NCBI GenBank assembly: GCA_023390905.1
Contig: JAEWBY010000051.1
Location: 1 to 64,000 of the forward strand
DNA length: 64,000 nt
Direction of reading: 5' to 3'
Source of the DNA: Pseudomonadota bacterium
GTDB taxonomy: Bacteria; Pseudomonadota; Gammaproteobacteria; Xanthomonadales; Xanthomonadaceae
Position 1 is the stretch's first letter. Each line of letters opens with the position of its first letter. A program made the translations under genes and the position numbers. Shown here piece by piece: positions 34,162-42,389 of this stretch. The notes beneath the pieces are model-generated. The model had not been told where the DNA came from and ran no database searches. It saw only the letters and a program-made list of their open reading frames with translations.

Positions 34162-35606
34162 TGTCCAGCGCGGACGCCGGGCAACCGGCCGCGCGGCCGC
34201 GGCGCACGCCGTTCGACGGCTGGCGTCCGCGTTCGCTGCGTGCGCGGCAGTTGCTGGCCGCGAGCCTGGGCCTGGTGGCATTTCTCGCGCTTGCCGGTTA
34301 TGCGCTGGATCGCGCGTTCGTCGCCACCGCTGAGGACAATCTGCGGCAGCGACTCAAGGCCTACGCACTCAAGTACACCGACGAGATCGACTTCACCCGC
34401 GGCGGTGCGCTGATTCCGCCGTTCGATACCCCGGATCCACGCTTCGACATGCCCGACAGCGGCCTGTATGCGGAAGTCATCCTGCCCAATGGCGGATGGG
34501 GATCCAATTCCACGCTGGGCCCCGATCTGCCCGACTCCCCGATGCTCGGTCCGCTCGAAGAAACCTTCGACGGTCCGGTCCTGTTCCGCCGCGCCGATGG
34601 CAGCGAAAGCCAGGTCTATCGCTACGGCGTGGGCTTCATCTGGGCCGAGCGCGGACCGGATGCCGAGTTCCCCTACAGCATCTACATTCTCGAAGACGCG
34701 CAGTCGCTTAATGCGCAGATGCGCGTCTTCCGCGGCGCGTTGTGGGTGTACCTCGGCAGCGCCGGCCTGATCCTGCTGCTGTTGCAGATGGCGGTGCTGC
34801 GCTGGAGCCTGCGTCCCCTGCGGCGCGTGGTGACCGAACTGACGCGCGTGCAGCGCGGTGAAAGTGATCGCATGAGCGAGCGCCACCCGCGCGAACTGGA
34901 ACCGCTCACCGACAGCATCAATGCGCTGATCGAGAGCGAACGCGAGAATCTGGATCGCCAGCGCAACACGCTGGCCGACCTCGCGCACAGCCTCAAGACC
35001 CCGCTGGCCGTGCTGCGCACGCAACTGGACAGCGGCGCCGACGACATCGCCCTGCGCGAGGAAATGGACACCCAGCTCAAGCGCATGAACAGTCTGGTGT
35101 CCTACCAACTCGCGCGCGCGGCCTCGAGCGGACACAAGCTGTTCTCCGCCCCGGTGGCGATCGAGCCGCATGCCGAGGAAATCGTGCGCGGCCTCGAAAA
35201 GGTCTATGCCTCCAAGCGGGTGCTGTGCGAATTCGAGATTGATCCCACGGCGCGTTTCTACGGCGAACCCGGCGACCTGCAGGAACTGATGGGCAACCTG
35301 CTCGAAAACGCATTCAAGTGGGCCCGCGCGCGCGTGCTGCTGACGGTGCGTCCACTGCCGACGGTCGGTCATCGGCGCGCGGGGCTTTTTCTGTCCGTCG
35401 AAGACGATGGCCCGGGCATCAGCGAAGAGAACATTCCCGTCGTGCTGCAGCGTGGCGTGCGCGGCGATGAACGCGTGCACGGCCACGGCATCGGCCTGTC
35501 GATCGTGCAGGACCTCGTGCGCGACTACCGGGGCGAACTCCAGGTCAGGCGCTCGGAAGAACTGGGCGGCGCGCAGTTCAGCGTGACGCTGCCGCAGACG
35601 CTCTGA
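34161..35606 (+). CDS. phoQ: sensor histidine kinase PhoQ
   Basis: A 481-residue inner-membrane kinase. Membrane segments lie at about 29-50 and 198-217, with a periplasmic sensor domain between them that contains many acidic residues (DTPDPRFDMPDSG), as expected for divalent-cation sensing. Then come a HAMP region, the phosphoacceptor block LADLAHSLKTPLAVLR with His276, and the ATPase motifs LMGNLLENAFKWA, DDGPGI and GHGIGLSIV. It phosphorylates the PhoP regulator encoded just upstream and overlapping by one base. The proposed ligand is known for the family, not shown here. Confidence 0.92.
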   Translation: MSSADAGQPAARPRRTPFDGWRPRSLRARQLLAASLGLVAFLALAGYALDRAFVATAEDNLRQRLKAYALKYTDEIDFTRGGALIPPFDTPDPRFDMPDSGLYAEVILPNGGWGSNSTLGPDLPDSPMLGPLEETFDGPVLFRRADGSESQVYRYGVGFIWAERGPDAEFPYSIYILEDAQSLNAQMRVFRGALWVYLGSAGLILLLLQMAVLRWSLRPLRRVVTELTRVQRGESDRMSERHPRELEPLTDSINALIESERENLDRQRNTLADLAHSLKTPLAVLRTQLDSGADDIALREEMDTQLKRMNSLVSYQLARAASSGHKLFSAPVAIEPHAEEIVRGLEKVYASKRVLCEFEIDPTARFYGEPGDLQELMGNLLENAFKWARARVLLTVRPLPTVGHRRAGLFLSVEDDGPGISEENIPVVLQRGVRGDERVHGHGIGLSIVQDLVRDYRGELQVRRSEELGGAQFSVTLPQTL

Positions 35607-35625
35607 CCGCACGCGCGTCTTCCGC

Positions 35626-36369
35626 TCAGAACTCCGGCGGCGGTCCGTAGAAACGCCGCAGGTGCGCGGCCACTTCGGGCATGGCCATGCGCAGCACGCG
35701 GGGCGCGGAGAAGTGGTATTCGCTCGCGACCGCGAAGAATTCTTCCGGACTCTCCGCCGCGTAGGCGTTGATGGCGGTTTCCTCGCCGCGATCCACCTGC
35801 GCGCAGAGGCGATCATATTCGCCCTGGAAATCGCGCGCCCAGAGCCGGTGCCAGCCGCGCGAAAGCGGTGGCGTGCCGTCGAACGCGCCGTCCAGAAGGT
35901 CCAGCTTGTGCGCCATTTCGTGCGCCGTCATGCAGTACCCCGCATCCGGTTCGGCGACGTCGGCCTGCAGATCCGACCACGAAAGAACCATCGGCCCGCC
36001 CTGCCAGGCTTCGCCGTCGGCTTCCTCGTCCCATTCGTGCAGCACGCCGGCTTCATCGATCTCGCTGCGGCGCACGCGGAAGGCCTCCGGATACACGATC
36101 AGCTGCGACCAACCCGACCACCCGCGTGCACCGATGTCGATCAGCGGCAAGCAGCAGAGCGCGGCGAGCTGGGCGCGCTGCAACCGGTCCAGTTCCAGGC
36201 CGCCGACGGGCGTGATGGCTTTTTCGTGCAGGAATCGCTGGCTCAGCTCGCGCAGGTGCCAGCGTCGAAGCTCGTCCAGTCCACCAATCCACGCAACGTC
36301 CCGGCAGATGCGCTGCCAGAGAGAAGGTTCAATCGAGGTGGGCTGCAATCGCCGAAACGGGAACCACAC
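35626..36369 (-). CDS. mtfA: MtfA-type zinc metallopeptidase
   Basis: A 247-residue soluble protein with the HExxH zinc motif in MTAHEMAHKLDLLDGAFDG and a downstream Glu in ESPEEFFAVASEYHF for the third ligand. It ends in MPEVAAHLRRFYGPPPEF. E. coli MtfA is an aminopeptidase that binds the glucose repressor Mlc; the targets in this lineage are not known. It is convergent with phoQ and precedes a small exported-protein gene on the same strand. Confidence 0.88.
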   Translation of the reverse strand: MWFPFRRLQPTSIEPSLWQRICRDVAWIGGLDELRRWHLRELSQRFLHEKAITPVGGLELDRLQRAQLAALCCLPLIDIGARGWSGWSQLIVYPEAFRVRRSEIDEAGVLHEWDEEADGEAWQGGPMVLSWSDLQADVAEPDAGYCMTAHEMAHKLDLLDGAFDGTPPLSRGWHRLWARDFQGEYDRLCAQVDRGEETAINAYAAESPEEFFAVASEYHFSAPRVLRMAMPEVAAHLRRFYGPPPEF

Positions 36370-36378
36370 GAGCGTGCT

Positions 36379-36705
36379 TCAGCGGAACATTCCCGGCAGG
36401 AAGCTGTGCCACTTCGGGCCGCGCGGACGCGGCAGCACCGGGGCGCTGGCGTCGCCATCATCGCCGCCGCCGCGCGTGGTCGGAGCCGGCACATTGGGAA
36501 TCACCGGCGTGGTGTTCACCGAATACTTGTTGCGGACCACGGCCTTCGTGCGACCAGCCGCCGTGCCGGGGACCGAGCTTTCGGCCGCCTTGTCGGCGAT
36601 GTCCTGGCAGGCCGTGCCGTTGCCCGTCTGCGACGCACGGCCGTTCTGCGCCATGGCCGGCACGAGGGCGCAGGACAGCAGGATGAATACACTGGCGCGC
36701 AGCAT
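36379..36705 (-). CDS. small exported hypothetical protein
   Basis: A 108-residue protein. The ATG at 36705 gives a clean signal peptide (LRASVFILLSCALVPAMAQ, cleavage near residue 20). The mature part has one Cys and a Pro/Gly/Asp-rich second half ending RGPKWHSFLPGMFR. I do not recognise a family. It lies 9 bases upstream of mtfA on the same strand, so the two may share a transcript. The open frame continues further upstream but has shadow composition there. Confidence 0.65.
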   Translation of the reverse strand: MLRASVFILLSCALVPAMAQNGRASQTGNGTACQDIADKAAESSVPGTAAGRTKAVVRNKYSVNTTPVIPNVPAPTTRGGGDDGDASAPVLPRPRGPKWHSFLPGMFR

Positions 36706-36932
36706 CGGGACACTCCGGTCGGATGGCCCCGGTCGGGACCATCCGGCTGAATATAGCCCGAAACGGCGGGATGGGTCTGAATACGCGGGCTCGTCGGGGC
36801 GAGCCGCCGCCCTGGGCCGCCCGGGCGGACCGGCATAATGGCGGGCATGTTCCGATTCTCCGTGATGCCGGATTCGACTCTTGACCACAACGCGTGCGCG
36901 GCGTGCTGCGTGGACGCGCATGGGCGGCTCCG

Positions 36933-37889
36933 ATGAGCGGCGAGCGCGAGCTGCTGGTCCGGTTGGCGGAGGGGCCGGTGTCCGGCGACGTCCTGGCCCG
37001 TGACGCCGGACTGACCCGCGCGGCCATGTGGAAACGTATCGAAGCCCTGCGGCACGCCGGCCTGCGCGTGGATGCACGCGCCGGGCAAGGCTACGTGCTG
37101 CATGGGCCGCTGGACCTGCTGGACGCCGGCATCATCCGCGAAGGACTGCCCGCCGAGGGGTTGGCGTCGCTGGAGGTGGCCTGGTCGCTGGATTCGACCA
37201 ACAGCGAGCTGCTGCGCAGGCAGACGCCGGAGTCCGGTGTCGCCGTGCTGCTGGCCGAGCAGCAGACGGGCGGTCGCGGGCGTCGCGGCCGCGCGTGGGC
37301 ATCGCCCCTGGCGGCCAATCTGTACCTGTCGTTGGCGCGACACTTTTCGGGCGGGCTGGCGCGGCTCGGCGGACTGAGCCTGGTGACCGGCATCGTGGTC
37401 GCCGAAACACTGCGCACGTTGGGCTTCGCGCGTGTCGGGCTGAAATGGCCTAACGACCTGCTCGTCGATCACCGCAAGCTGGGAGGCGTGCTGATTGAAG
37501 GCGGCGGCGAACATGGCGGTCCCGTGCGCGCGGTGATTGGCATCGGTCTCAACGTGCGCATGCCGGGCGGATGGGCCGAGAGCATCGACCAGCCATGGAT
37601 CGACCTGCAATCGATGAGTGACGCTCCCCTTCAGCGCAATTACCTCGCCGCGGCGGTGCTTTCCAGCATGCTGCCCGCACTGGAGCGCTTCGATGCCGAA
37701 GGCCTGTCGCCGTTCCTGCCACGCTACGCGGCGCTGGATGCGCTGGCCGGCCGCGAGATCACCGTGCAGGGCCAAACACTCCGGCATGGGCGCGCCGAAG
37801 GCATTGCCGAAGACGGTGCACTGCGTGTCCGCATCGATGGCACTATCGAACACCTGCATGCCGGGGAAGTCAGCGTGAGGATGCAATGA
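36933..37889 (+). CDS. birA: biotin--[acetyl-CoA-carboxylase] ligase and biotin-operon repressor BirA
   Basis: A 318-residue bifunctional protein. The N-terminal winged helix (about residues 3-60, with GDVLARDAGLTRAAMWKRIEALR) suggests DNA binding. The ligase domain has STNSELL, the biotinyl-adenylate motif GGRGRRGRAW, KWPNDLLVDHRKLGGVLIE and IGIGLNV, and a small C-terminal SH3-like domain. It attaches biotin to carboxyl-carrier proteins. The ATG at 36933 (MSGERELL) is preferred; the frame is open upstream for 13 more codons. The stop overlaps coaX by four bases. Confidence 0.93.
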   Translation: MSGERELLVRLAEGPVSGDVLARDAGLTRAAMWKRIEALRHAGLRVDARAGQGYVLHGPLDLLDAGIIREGLPAEGLASLEVAWSLDSTNSELLRRQTPESGVAVLLAEQQTGGRGRRGRAWASPLAANLYLSLARHFSGGLARLGGLSLVTGIVVAETLRTLGFARVGLKWPNDLLVDHRKLGGVLIEGGGEHGGPVRAVIGIGLNVRMPGGWAESIDQPWIDLQSMSDAPLQRNYLAAAVLSSMLPALERFDAEGLSPFLPRYAALDALAGREITVQGQTLRHGRAEGIAEDGALRVRIDGTIEHLHAGEVSVRMQ

Positions 37890-38623
37890 GCCAGTGGGTG
37901 TTTGATCTCGGCAACACGCGGCTCAAATGCGCGCAGCTGGATGAGGAAGGTCATCTGCGCGGGATCTCGGCGCTTGGCCATGATGCGGGCGATTTCGTGG
38001 ACGCACTGCGTGCGCATTTGCCTGACGATGCCGCTTCGGCCTGCCTGGCGAGCGTGGCGTCCCCGGAGGTGACGGCGGCGGTGATCGAAGTACTGACCGA
38101 ACGCTTCCAGCGCATCTCGCTGGCACGCACGCAGGCGCGGCTGGGCGGGCTGCACATCGCCTACCGGCATGCGGAGAAACTCGGCGTCGATCGTTTCCTC
38201 GCATTGCTTGCCGCGCATGCGCGCGGGGGGGATTGGCTGATTGTCGGCGTGGGCACCGCGGTGACCGTGGACCTGCTCGCCGACCGGGGCCGCCATCTCG
38301 GTGGACGGATCGCGGCTTCACCGACACTGATGCGGCAGGCGTTGCACCACGCGGCGCGGCAACTTGCGGAAACCGGCGGCGAGTATGTGGAGTTCGCTGA
38401 TGACACCGAGGATGCCCTGGTCTCCGGCTGCGAAGGTGCGGCACTCGGCCTGATCGAACGCAGCCTGCGCGAGGCGACCGCGCGGACCGGCGTTGTTCCG
38501 CGTATCGTGCTGCACGGTGGAGGTGCGGCCGCATTGGCGCCGCGACTGGCCGATGCGTCGTACGCACCCGCACTGGTGCTCGAAGGACTGGCCTCGTGGG
38601 CGCGATTGGGTCATCCCGCTTGA
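37886..38623 (+). CDS. coaX: type III pantothenate kinase CoaX
   Basis: A 245-residue ASKHA-fold kinase. It shows DLGNTRLKCAQL at the N-terminus (phosphate loop), a LGVDRFLALLAAHAR block with catalytic Asp, GVGTAVTVDLLA, and a C-terminal VSGCEGAALGLIER and LHGGGA. It performs the first step of coenzyme A synthesis and needs a monovalent cation. It starts within the birA stop (ATGA), the usual arrangement in Xanthomonadaceae. Confidence 0.94.
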   Translation: MSQWVFDLGNTRLKCAQLDEEGHLRGISALGHDAGDFVDALRAHLPDDAASACLASVASPEVTAAVIEVLTERFQRISLARTQARLGGLHIAYRHAEKLGVDRFLALLAAHARGGDWLIVGVGTAVTVDLLADRGRHLGGRIAASPTLMRQALHHAARQLAETGGEYVEFADDTEDALVSGCEGAALGLIERSLREATARTGVVPRIVLHGGGAAALAPRLADASYAPALVLEGLASWARLGHPA

Positions 38624-38663
38624 ACGCGCCCATCGACCATCGAATGATTCCTGGAATTGCCGC

Positions 38664-39320
38664 ATGCTGATACGCGCCGTCATCGTCCTGCTCGTCGTGC
38701 TCAATCTGGGTGTGGCCGCCTGGTGGATCAGCCGCAGTGAGATGCCGCGAGCGGAGCCGCCTGCGATGCCTGCCGGCGTGGCCACGCTAGAACTGGTGAA
38801 GCCGACCGCGCCGGCGACCACGCCACCCGGCCCGGCGCCCGCGTCCATCAGCCCGACCTTGTGCCTGCGGCTGGGCCCATTCCCCGACCAGTCTTCTGCG
38901 GAACAGGCAAGCACACGCCTGGGCAGCGCCATCGTGCAGGCGCGTGCGCAGTCACTGCCCGCCGAGGGTGCGAGCGCGTACAGCGTTCTGCTGCCGCCGG
39001 CCGAATCGCGCGATGCGGCGCAGGCGACCGCGCAACGGATCGCCGCCGCCGGCTTCACGGATATGCTCGTGGTGAACGATGGCGTCGACGCCAACGCGAT
39101 TGCGCTGGGGCGGTATCGCAACCGCGGCACCGCACTGCGTCGCCAGGCCGAACTGGCCGCTGCCGGTTTCCCGGCGGAAGTTCGCGCCGCCGGTCGCGGG
39201 GCGTCGACGCAGTGGTGGCTCGATGTATCGGCAGGCCCGGCCGTGACCGCCGCCGACCTGCAAGCGCGCACGGGCGCCGCACGCGCCGAAACACAGAGCT
39301 GCGACGACGCGGTGCGCTAG
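38664..39320 (+). CDS. membrane-anchored SPOR-domain protein
   Basis: A 218-residue protein with one N-terminal membrane segment (IRAVIVLLVVLNLGVAAWWI), a Pro-rich periplasmic linker, and repeated SPOR-like halves: LCLRLGPFPDQSSAEQASTRL, then SYSV-like VLLPPAESRDAAQATAQRIAAAG and GRYRNRGTALRRQAELAAAGF. SPOR domains bind denuded peptidoglycan at division sites. The ATG at 38664 places the membrane segment at the start. It follows coaX by 40 bases and precedes tRNA-Thr. Confidence 0.82.
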   Translation: MLIRAVIVLLVVLNLGVAAWWISRSEMPRAEPPAMPAGVATLELVKPTAPATTPPGPAPASISPTLCLRLGPFPDQSSAEQASTRLGSAIVQARAQSLPAEGASAYSVLLPPAESRDAAQATAQRIAAAGFTDMLVVNDGVDANAIALGRYRNRGTALRRQAELAAAGFPAEVRAAGRGASTQWWLDVSAGPAVTAADLQARTGAARAETQSCDDAVR

Positions 39321-39350
39321 AATCCACGTCCCGGCCCACTGCCGGCACGT

Positions 39351-39426
39351 GCCGCTTTAGCTCAGCTGGTAGAGCAACCGCCTTGTAAGCGGTAGGTCAT
39401 CCGTTCGATTCGGATAAGCGGCACCA
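39351..39426 (+). tRNA. tRNA-Thr (anticodon TGT)
   Basis: A 76-base cloverleaf. The acceptor arms GCCGCTT and AAGCGGC pair, and the CCA end is encoded. The D-loop reads AGCTCAGCTGGTAGAGC, the anticodon stem ACCGC/GCGGT encloses CTTGTAA with anticodon TGT at 39384-39386, and the T-loop is TTCGATT. TGT reads ACA threonine codons. Confidence 0.97.
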
Positions 39427-39516
39427 CTTGCGCGGCTCAATGCATCTGCTGCATTGCCACAGCCCGGTCATGCGTTCCGTCATAGACTCACGTTTTTCCG
39501 TTGACGAGTACGCCCG

Positions 39517-40440
39517 ATGCCGCGCAGTTATCCGCCTGTTTCCCTGATTGGCGTGCCCACCGATGTGGGTGCGGGGCACCGTGGTGCGCGGATGGGGCCG
39601 GACGCGCTGCGCATCGCGGGGCTGGCCGAGGCCCTGATGGCGCGCGGGGTGGATGTCATCGATACCGGCAACGTATTGGGGCCGGCCAACCCGTGGGTCG
39701 GGCCGGTGCAGGGCTATCGCCATCTGGACGAAGTGGTGGCGTGGAACCGGGCGCTGATGGATGCCACGGCCGCGGAACTGAGCCGGGGCCGGATGCCGAT
39801 CATGATGGGCGGCGATCACTGCCTGGCCATCGGTTCGATTACCGCGATCGCCCGTCACTGTCGCCAGCAGGGCAAGCGCCTGCGCGTGCTCTGGCTGGAC
39901 GCGCATTCGGACTTCAACACCAGCGAGGTCACGCCGTCGGGCAACATCCACGGCATGCCGGTGGCGTGCCTGTGCGGCATCGGGCCGGAAGCGCTCACCC
40001 ATCTGGGCGGCGATGCTCCTGCGATCACTCCGGCGATGGTGCGGCAAATCGGCATCCGATCGGTCGATCCGGACGAGAAGCGCTTGATCAAGGACCACGC
40101 CATCGACGTGTACGACATGCGCTACATCGACGAAGTCGGCATGAAGCGCACCATGGAAACCGCGCTCGAGGGCCTCGATGCCGATACCCACCTGCACGTC
40201 AGTTTCGATGTGGACTTCCTGGACCCCAGCATCGCCCCCGGTGTCGGCACCACGGTGCCCGGCGGCCCCAACTACCGCGAAGCGCAACTGGTCATGGAAA
40301 TGATCGCCGACACCGGCCGCATGGGGTCGCTGGACATCGTCGAGCTCAATCCGGTGCTCGACCGCCGCAACCGCACGGCCAAGCTCACAGTGGACCTGGT
40401 GGAGAGCCTGTTCGGCAAGTCCACCCTGATGCGCGACTGA
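39517..40440 (+). CDS. rocF: arginase
   Basis: A 307-residue member of the ureohydrolase family. It has the opening SLIGVPTDVGAGHRGARMGPDALR, the manganese motifs GGDHCLAIG, WLDAHSDFNT and SFDVDFLDPSIAPGVGT, and the substrate block ending LDIVELNPVLD. The spacing and the GVGTTVPGG segment fit arginase rather than agmatinase. It converts arginine to ornithine and urea. It stands behind tRNA-Thr with its own short upstream region. Confidence 0.92.
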   Translation: MPRSYPPVSLIGVPTDVGAGHRGARMGPDALRIAGLAEALMARGVDVIDTGNVLGPANPWVGPVQGYRHLDEVVAWNRALMDATAAELSRGRMPIMMGGDHCLAIGSITAIARHCRQQGKRLRVLWLDAHSDFNTSEVTPSGNIHGMPVACLCGIGPEALTHLGGDAPAITPAMVRQIGIRSVDPDEKRLIKDHAIDVYDMRYIDEVGMKRTMETALEGLDADTHLHVSFDVDFLDPSIAPGVGTTVPGGPNYREAQLVMEMIADTGRMGSLDIVELNPVLDRRNRTAKLTVDLVESLFGKSTLMRD

Positions 40441-40575
40441 GGGCGCTGAATGATTTTTGCCTGAATGCATGCGTCCGGCTTCACGCGATGTGGACGGGCG
40501 CGTGTTCATCGTGAAGCCACACCGCTAGCGGCGACACGTGGCGCGGCGCGGTTCCCAATCACGAGGAGACGGAGC

Positions 40576-40728
40576 ATGAAACGTTGGATGGTGCTGCTGA
40601 TGGTGGCGATGTTCTCTACCGCGGTCCTGTCGGGCTGCAACACCATGGCCGGTGCAGGCAAGGACGTGCAGAAGGTCGGCGAAAAGGTCGAGGACAAGGC
40701 GCAGGACTGCAAGGACGGCAAGTGCTGA
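40576..40728 (+). CDS. entericidin-type small lipoprotein, copy 1
   Basis: A 50-residue lipoprotein. The signal ends in the lipobox VLSGC (Cys21), and the mature part NTMAGAGKDVQKVGEKVEDKAQ is the conserved EcnA/EcnB motif, here with an extra Cys-containing tail. In E. coli this pair is an antidote/toxin lipoprotein couple. A good ribosome site (GGAG) precedes the ATG. Its own terminator follows, and a second copy lies 183 bases downstream. Confidence 0.9.
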   Translation: MKRWMVLLMVAMFSTAVLSGCNTMAGAGKDVQKVGEKVEDKAQDCKDGKC

Positions 40729-40774
40729 TGCACTGAGCTTTCGTGTGCTGGCGCGCGGCGAGGCGCGCCCCCGG

Positions 40775-40803
40775 AAGGGCCGGTCCGCCGGCCCTTTCGC
40801 TTG
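40775..40803 (+). terminator. intrinsic terminator after entericidin copy 1
   Basis: AAGGGCCGG pairs with CCGGCCCTT around a TCCG loop and is followed by TCGCTTG. The stem is perfect over nine pairs; the T-tract is short. Confidence 0.75.
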
Positions 40804-40911
40804 TCCGGATTGCCGGAAGCCGCGCACTCATGCTTGGATCCGCTCGCTGGGCGCACGATGCGATGATGCATCGTCGCCCATCGACAGGCCACCGAATACA
40901 GGAGACTTCCG

Positions 40912-41046
40912 ATGAAACGCATCGCCGCATTGTTGTTGATCGCTTTCGTGTCCACCGTCGTGCTTTCCGGCTGCAACACTGTCAAGGGTTTCGGCAAGGA
41001 CGTGCAGAAGGTCGGCGAGAAGGTCGAAGATTCTTCCGGCAAGTAA
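40912..41046 (+). CDS. entericidin-type small lipoprotein, copy 2
   Basis: A 44-residue lipoprotein: MKRIAALLLIAFVS, lipobox VLSGC, then NTVKGFGKDVQKVGEKVEDSSGK. It is clearly paralogous to the upstream copy (the CNT...GKDVQKVGEKVED segment is shared) but lacks the tail. The ribosome site AGGAG lies 8-12 bases before the ATG. A strong terminator follows. Confidence 0.9.
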   Translation: MKRIAALLLIAFVSTVVLSGCNTVKGFGKDVQKVGEKVEDSSGK

Positions 41047-41076
41047 GCCGCTCGGATTCATCGCTTCCAACCTCGG

Positions 41077-41106
41077 ACGGGCTGGGAAACCAGCCCGTTC
41101 TTTTTG
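41077..41106 (+). terminator. intrinsic terminator after entericidin copy 2
   Basis: ACGGGCTGG pairs with CCAGCCCGT around a GAAA tetraloop, followed by TCTTTTTG. A textbook rho-independent terminator, 31 bases after the stop. Confidence 0.93.
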
Positions 41107-41233
41107 CTGTGCGCGGCATGAATGGGCCGGCCGGCTAATACGCTGTTGACGTTGGCTTGATTCGGATACAACGCGGTGGAAGCGAGGATGGCAGCGCGGT
41201 ATCCCGCCGCGGACACTCAAGTGAGGAACACGC

Positions 41234-41449
41234 ATGAACGAGGACATCATTGGCGGCAACTGGAAGCAGCTCAAGGGAAAGATCCAGGCGAAGTGGGGCG
41301 ACCTCACCGACGACGATTTCCAGGTGGCCGAGGGCAACGCCGAATATCTGGAAGGCAAGCTGCAGGAACGCTATGGCTGGGGCCGAGATCGCGCACGCAC
41401 CGAAGTGCAGGATTTCGAGCGCAGCCTGCGCAGTGAAATCCGCAACTGA
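41234..41449 (+). CDS. CsbD-family small stress protein
   Basis: A 71-residue hydrophilic protein. It begins MNEDIIGGNWKQLKGKIQAKWGDLTDDD and continues with VAEGNAEYLEGKLQERYGW, the CsbD/YjbJ pattern. Members are abundant, stress-induced and of unknown molecular role. A ribosome site (GAGGA) precedes the ATG. A terminator follows. Confidence 0.93.
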   Translation: MNEDIIGGNWKQLKGKIQAKWGDLTDDDFQVAEGNAEYLEGKLQERYGWGRDRARTEVQDFERSLRSEIRN

Positions 41450-41459
41450 TCAATCGTCC

Positions 41460-41478
41460 CTCTCTCTCTCTCTCTCTC
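41460..41478. repeat. (CT)9 dinucleotide tract
   Basis: An uninterrupted CT run between the CsbD stop and its terminator. It is non-coding, so slippage would not shift a reading frame. Confidence 0.9.
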
Positions 41479-41482
41479 CCGG

Positions 41483-41510
41483 ACGGGCCGCATGCGCGGC
41501 CCGTTTCTTT
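41483..41510 (+). terminator. intrinsic terminator after the CsbD gene
   Basis: ACGGGCCGC pairs with GCGGCCCGT around ATGC, followed by TTCTTT. The minus side has no T-run, so it serves only the rightward gene. Confidence 0.88.
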
Positions 41511-41519
41511 GAGCGATCA

Positions 41520-42284
41520 TCAGCGGGGCGGATCGGCGACGAATCCCTGTGGAAACGCGCGCGGCGCGTCGGCCGGGTAGCGTGGGCGACCGGGCAGGAT
41601 GCCGAGCGCGATCAGTCGGCGCGGCGCGTCGTACCGGATCTCGCTGATCTGCACCGGTTGGCGGCTCGCGCGCTCGAAGGCAGTGGAACCGACCGGCGAC
41701 CATTCGCGCTCACCGTGCCCGGTCCCCAGGCGTTGGCTGTGCGCGTTGGCGCGCTCGGATTTGGCGCTCCCGCTCCGTGGGGCGGCGGCCGCCGCATCCT
41801 GCGCGGATTCCTCCCGGGCGGTCGCGGGCGAATACACCTCGTGCGCGCGCTCGGCGAACACGGCGATGCCGATGACGCCTGCATTGCGTGGCCGCCCGGT
41901 GCGCGTGGCGTAGCTGTCGGCGTGATCGGTGAAGACGAACTGCGCCACGTCCTCCAGTGATTTGCGCCAGCCGGAGATCTCGGCGGTTTCCCAGGGATCC
42001 AGCACGTAGCCCGTCTGCGCCGGATGAGCGGTTTCTCCGGTCACCGCGTTGATGCCATCGACCGACAGCACCACCAGTACACGCTCGCCGGTGGTGTTGG
42101 TGAGGCGCACCGCGTAGCGATGGCCCGGCAGGCCCGCGATCCAGCGCTCACCCCGATGCGGGTACTGGGCGACCATGCGGCCCTCGTCCCGGTCGATCAC
42201 GGCCACCTCCACGCGTGGGCGGGCCTGGGCCGGCGTGCAGCCGAGCAGGAGGAACAACAGGAACAGCAGTGAAAGCGGACGCAT
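41520..42284 (-). CDS. hypothetical lipoprotein
   Basis: A 254-residue protein with a lipoprotein signal (RPLSLLFLLFLLLGC, Cys16). The mature N-terminal half is beta-rich (RPRVEVAVIDRDEGR, HRYAVRLTNTTGERVLVVLSVDGINAVTGE, WETAEISGWRKS) and contains GVIGIAVFAE. The second half is Ala/Ser/Arg-rich and probably disordered, with ISEIRYD near the end. I do not recognise a named function. The ATG at 42284 is chosen for the signal; the frame is open for a long way upstream, antisense to trpS. It is divergent from trpS. Confidence 0.8.
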   Translation of the reverse strand: MRPLSLLFLLFLLLGCTPAQARPRVEVAVIDRDEGRMVAQYPHRGERWIAGLPGHRYAVRLTNTTGERVLVVLSVDGINAVTGETAHPAQTGYVLDPWETAEISGWRKSLEDVAQFVFTDHADSYATRTGRPRNAGVIGIAVFAERAHEVYSPATAREESAQDAAAAAPRSGSAKSERANAHSQRLGTGHGEREWSPVGSTAFERASRQPVQISEIRYDAPRRLIALGILPGRPRYPADAPRAFPQGFVADPPR

Positions 42285-42389
42285 GGCGGCATCTCCGTGG
42301 GAACCACCGGAATCAACGCCCGGGCCGCGTGCGTGGGGTTGCCGGCGTGAGCGGGTAAACTGGCCGGGTTCACCTTTGTCCTGAAACAG

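Noticed and set aside
41460..41478. Phase-variable CT tract
   Set aside because: The tract lies after a stop codon and before a terminator, so slippage would not switch a gene.
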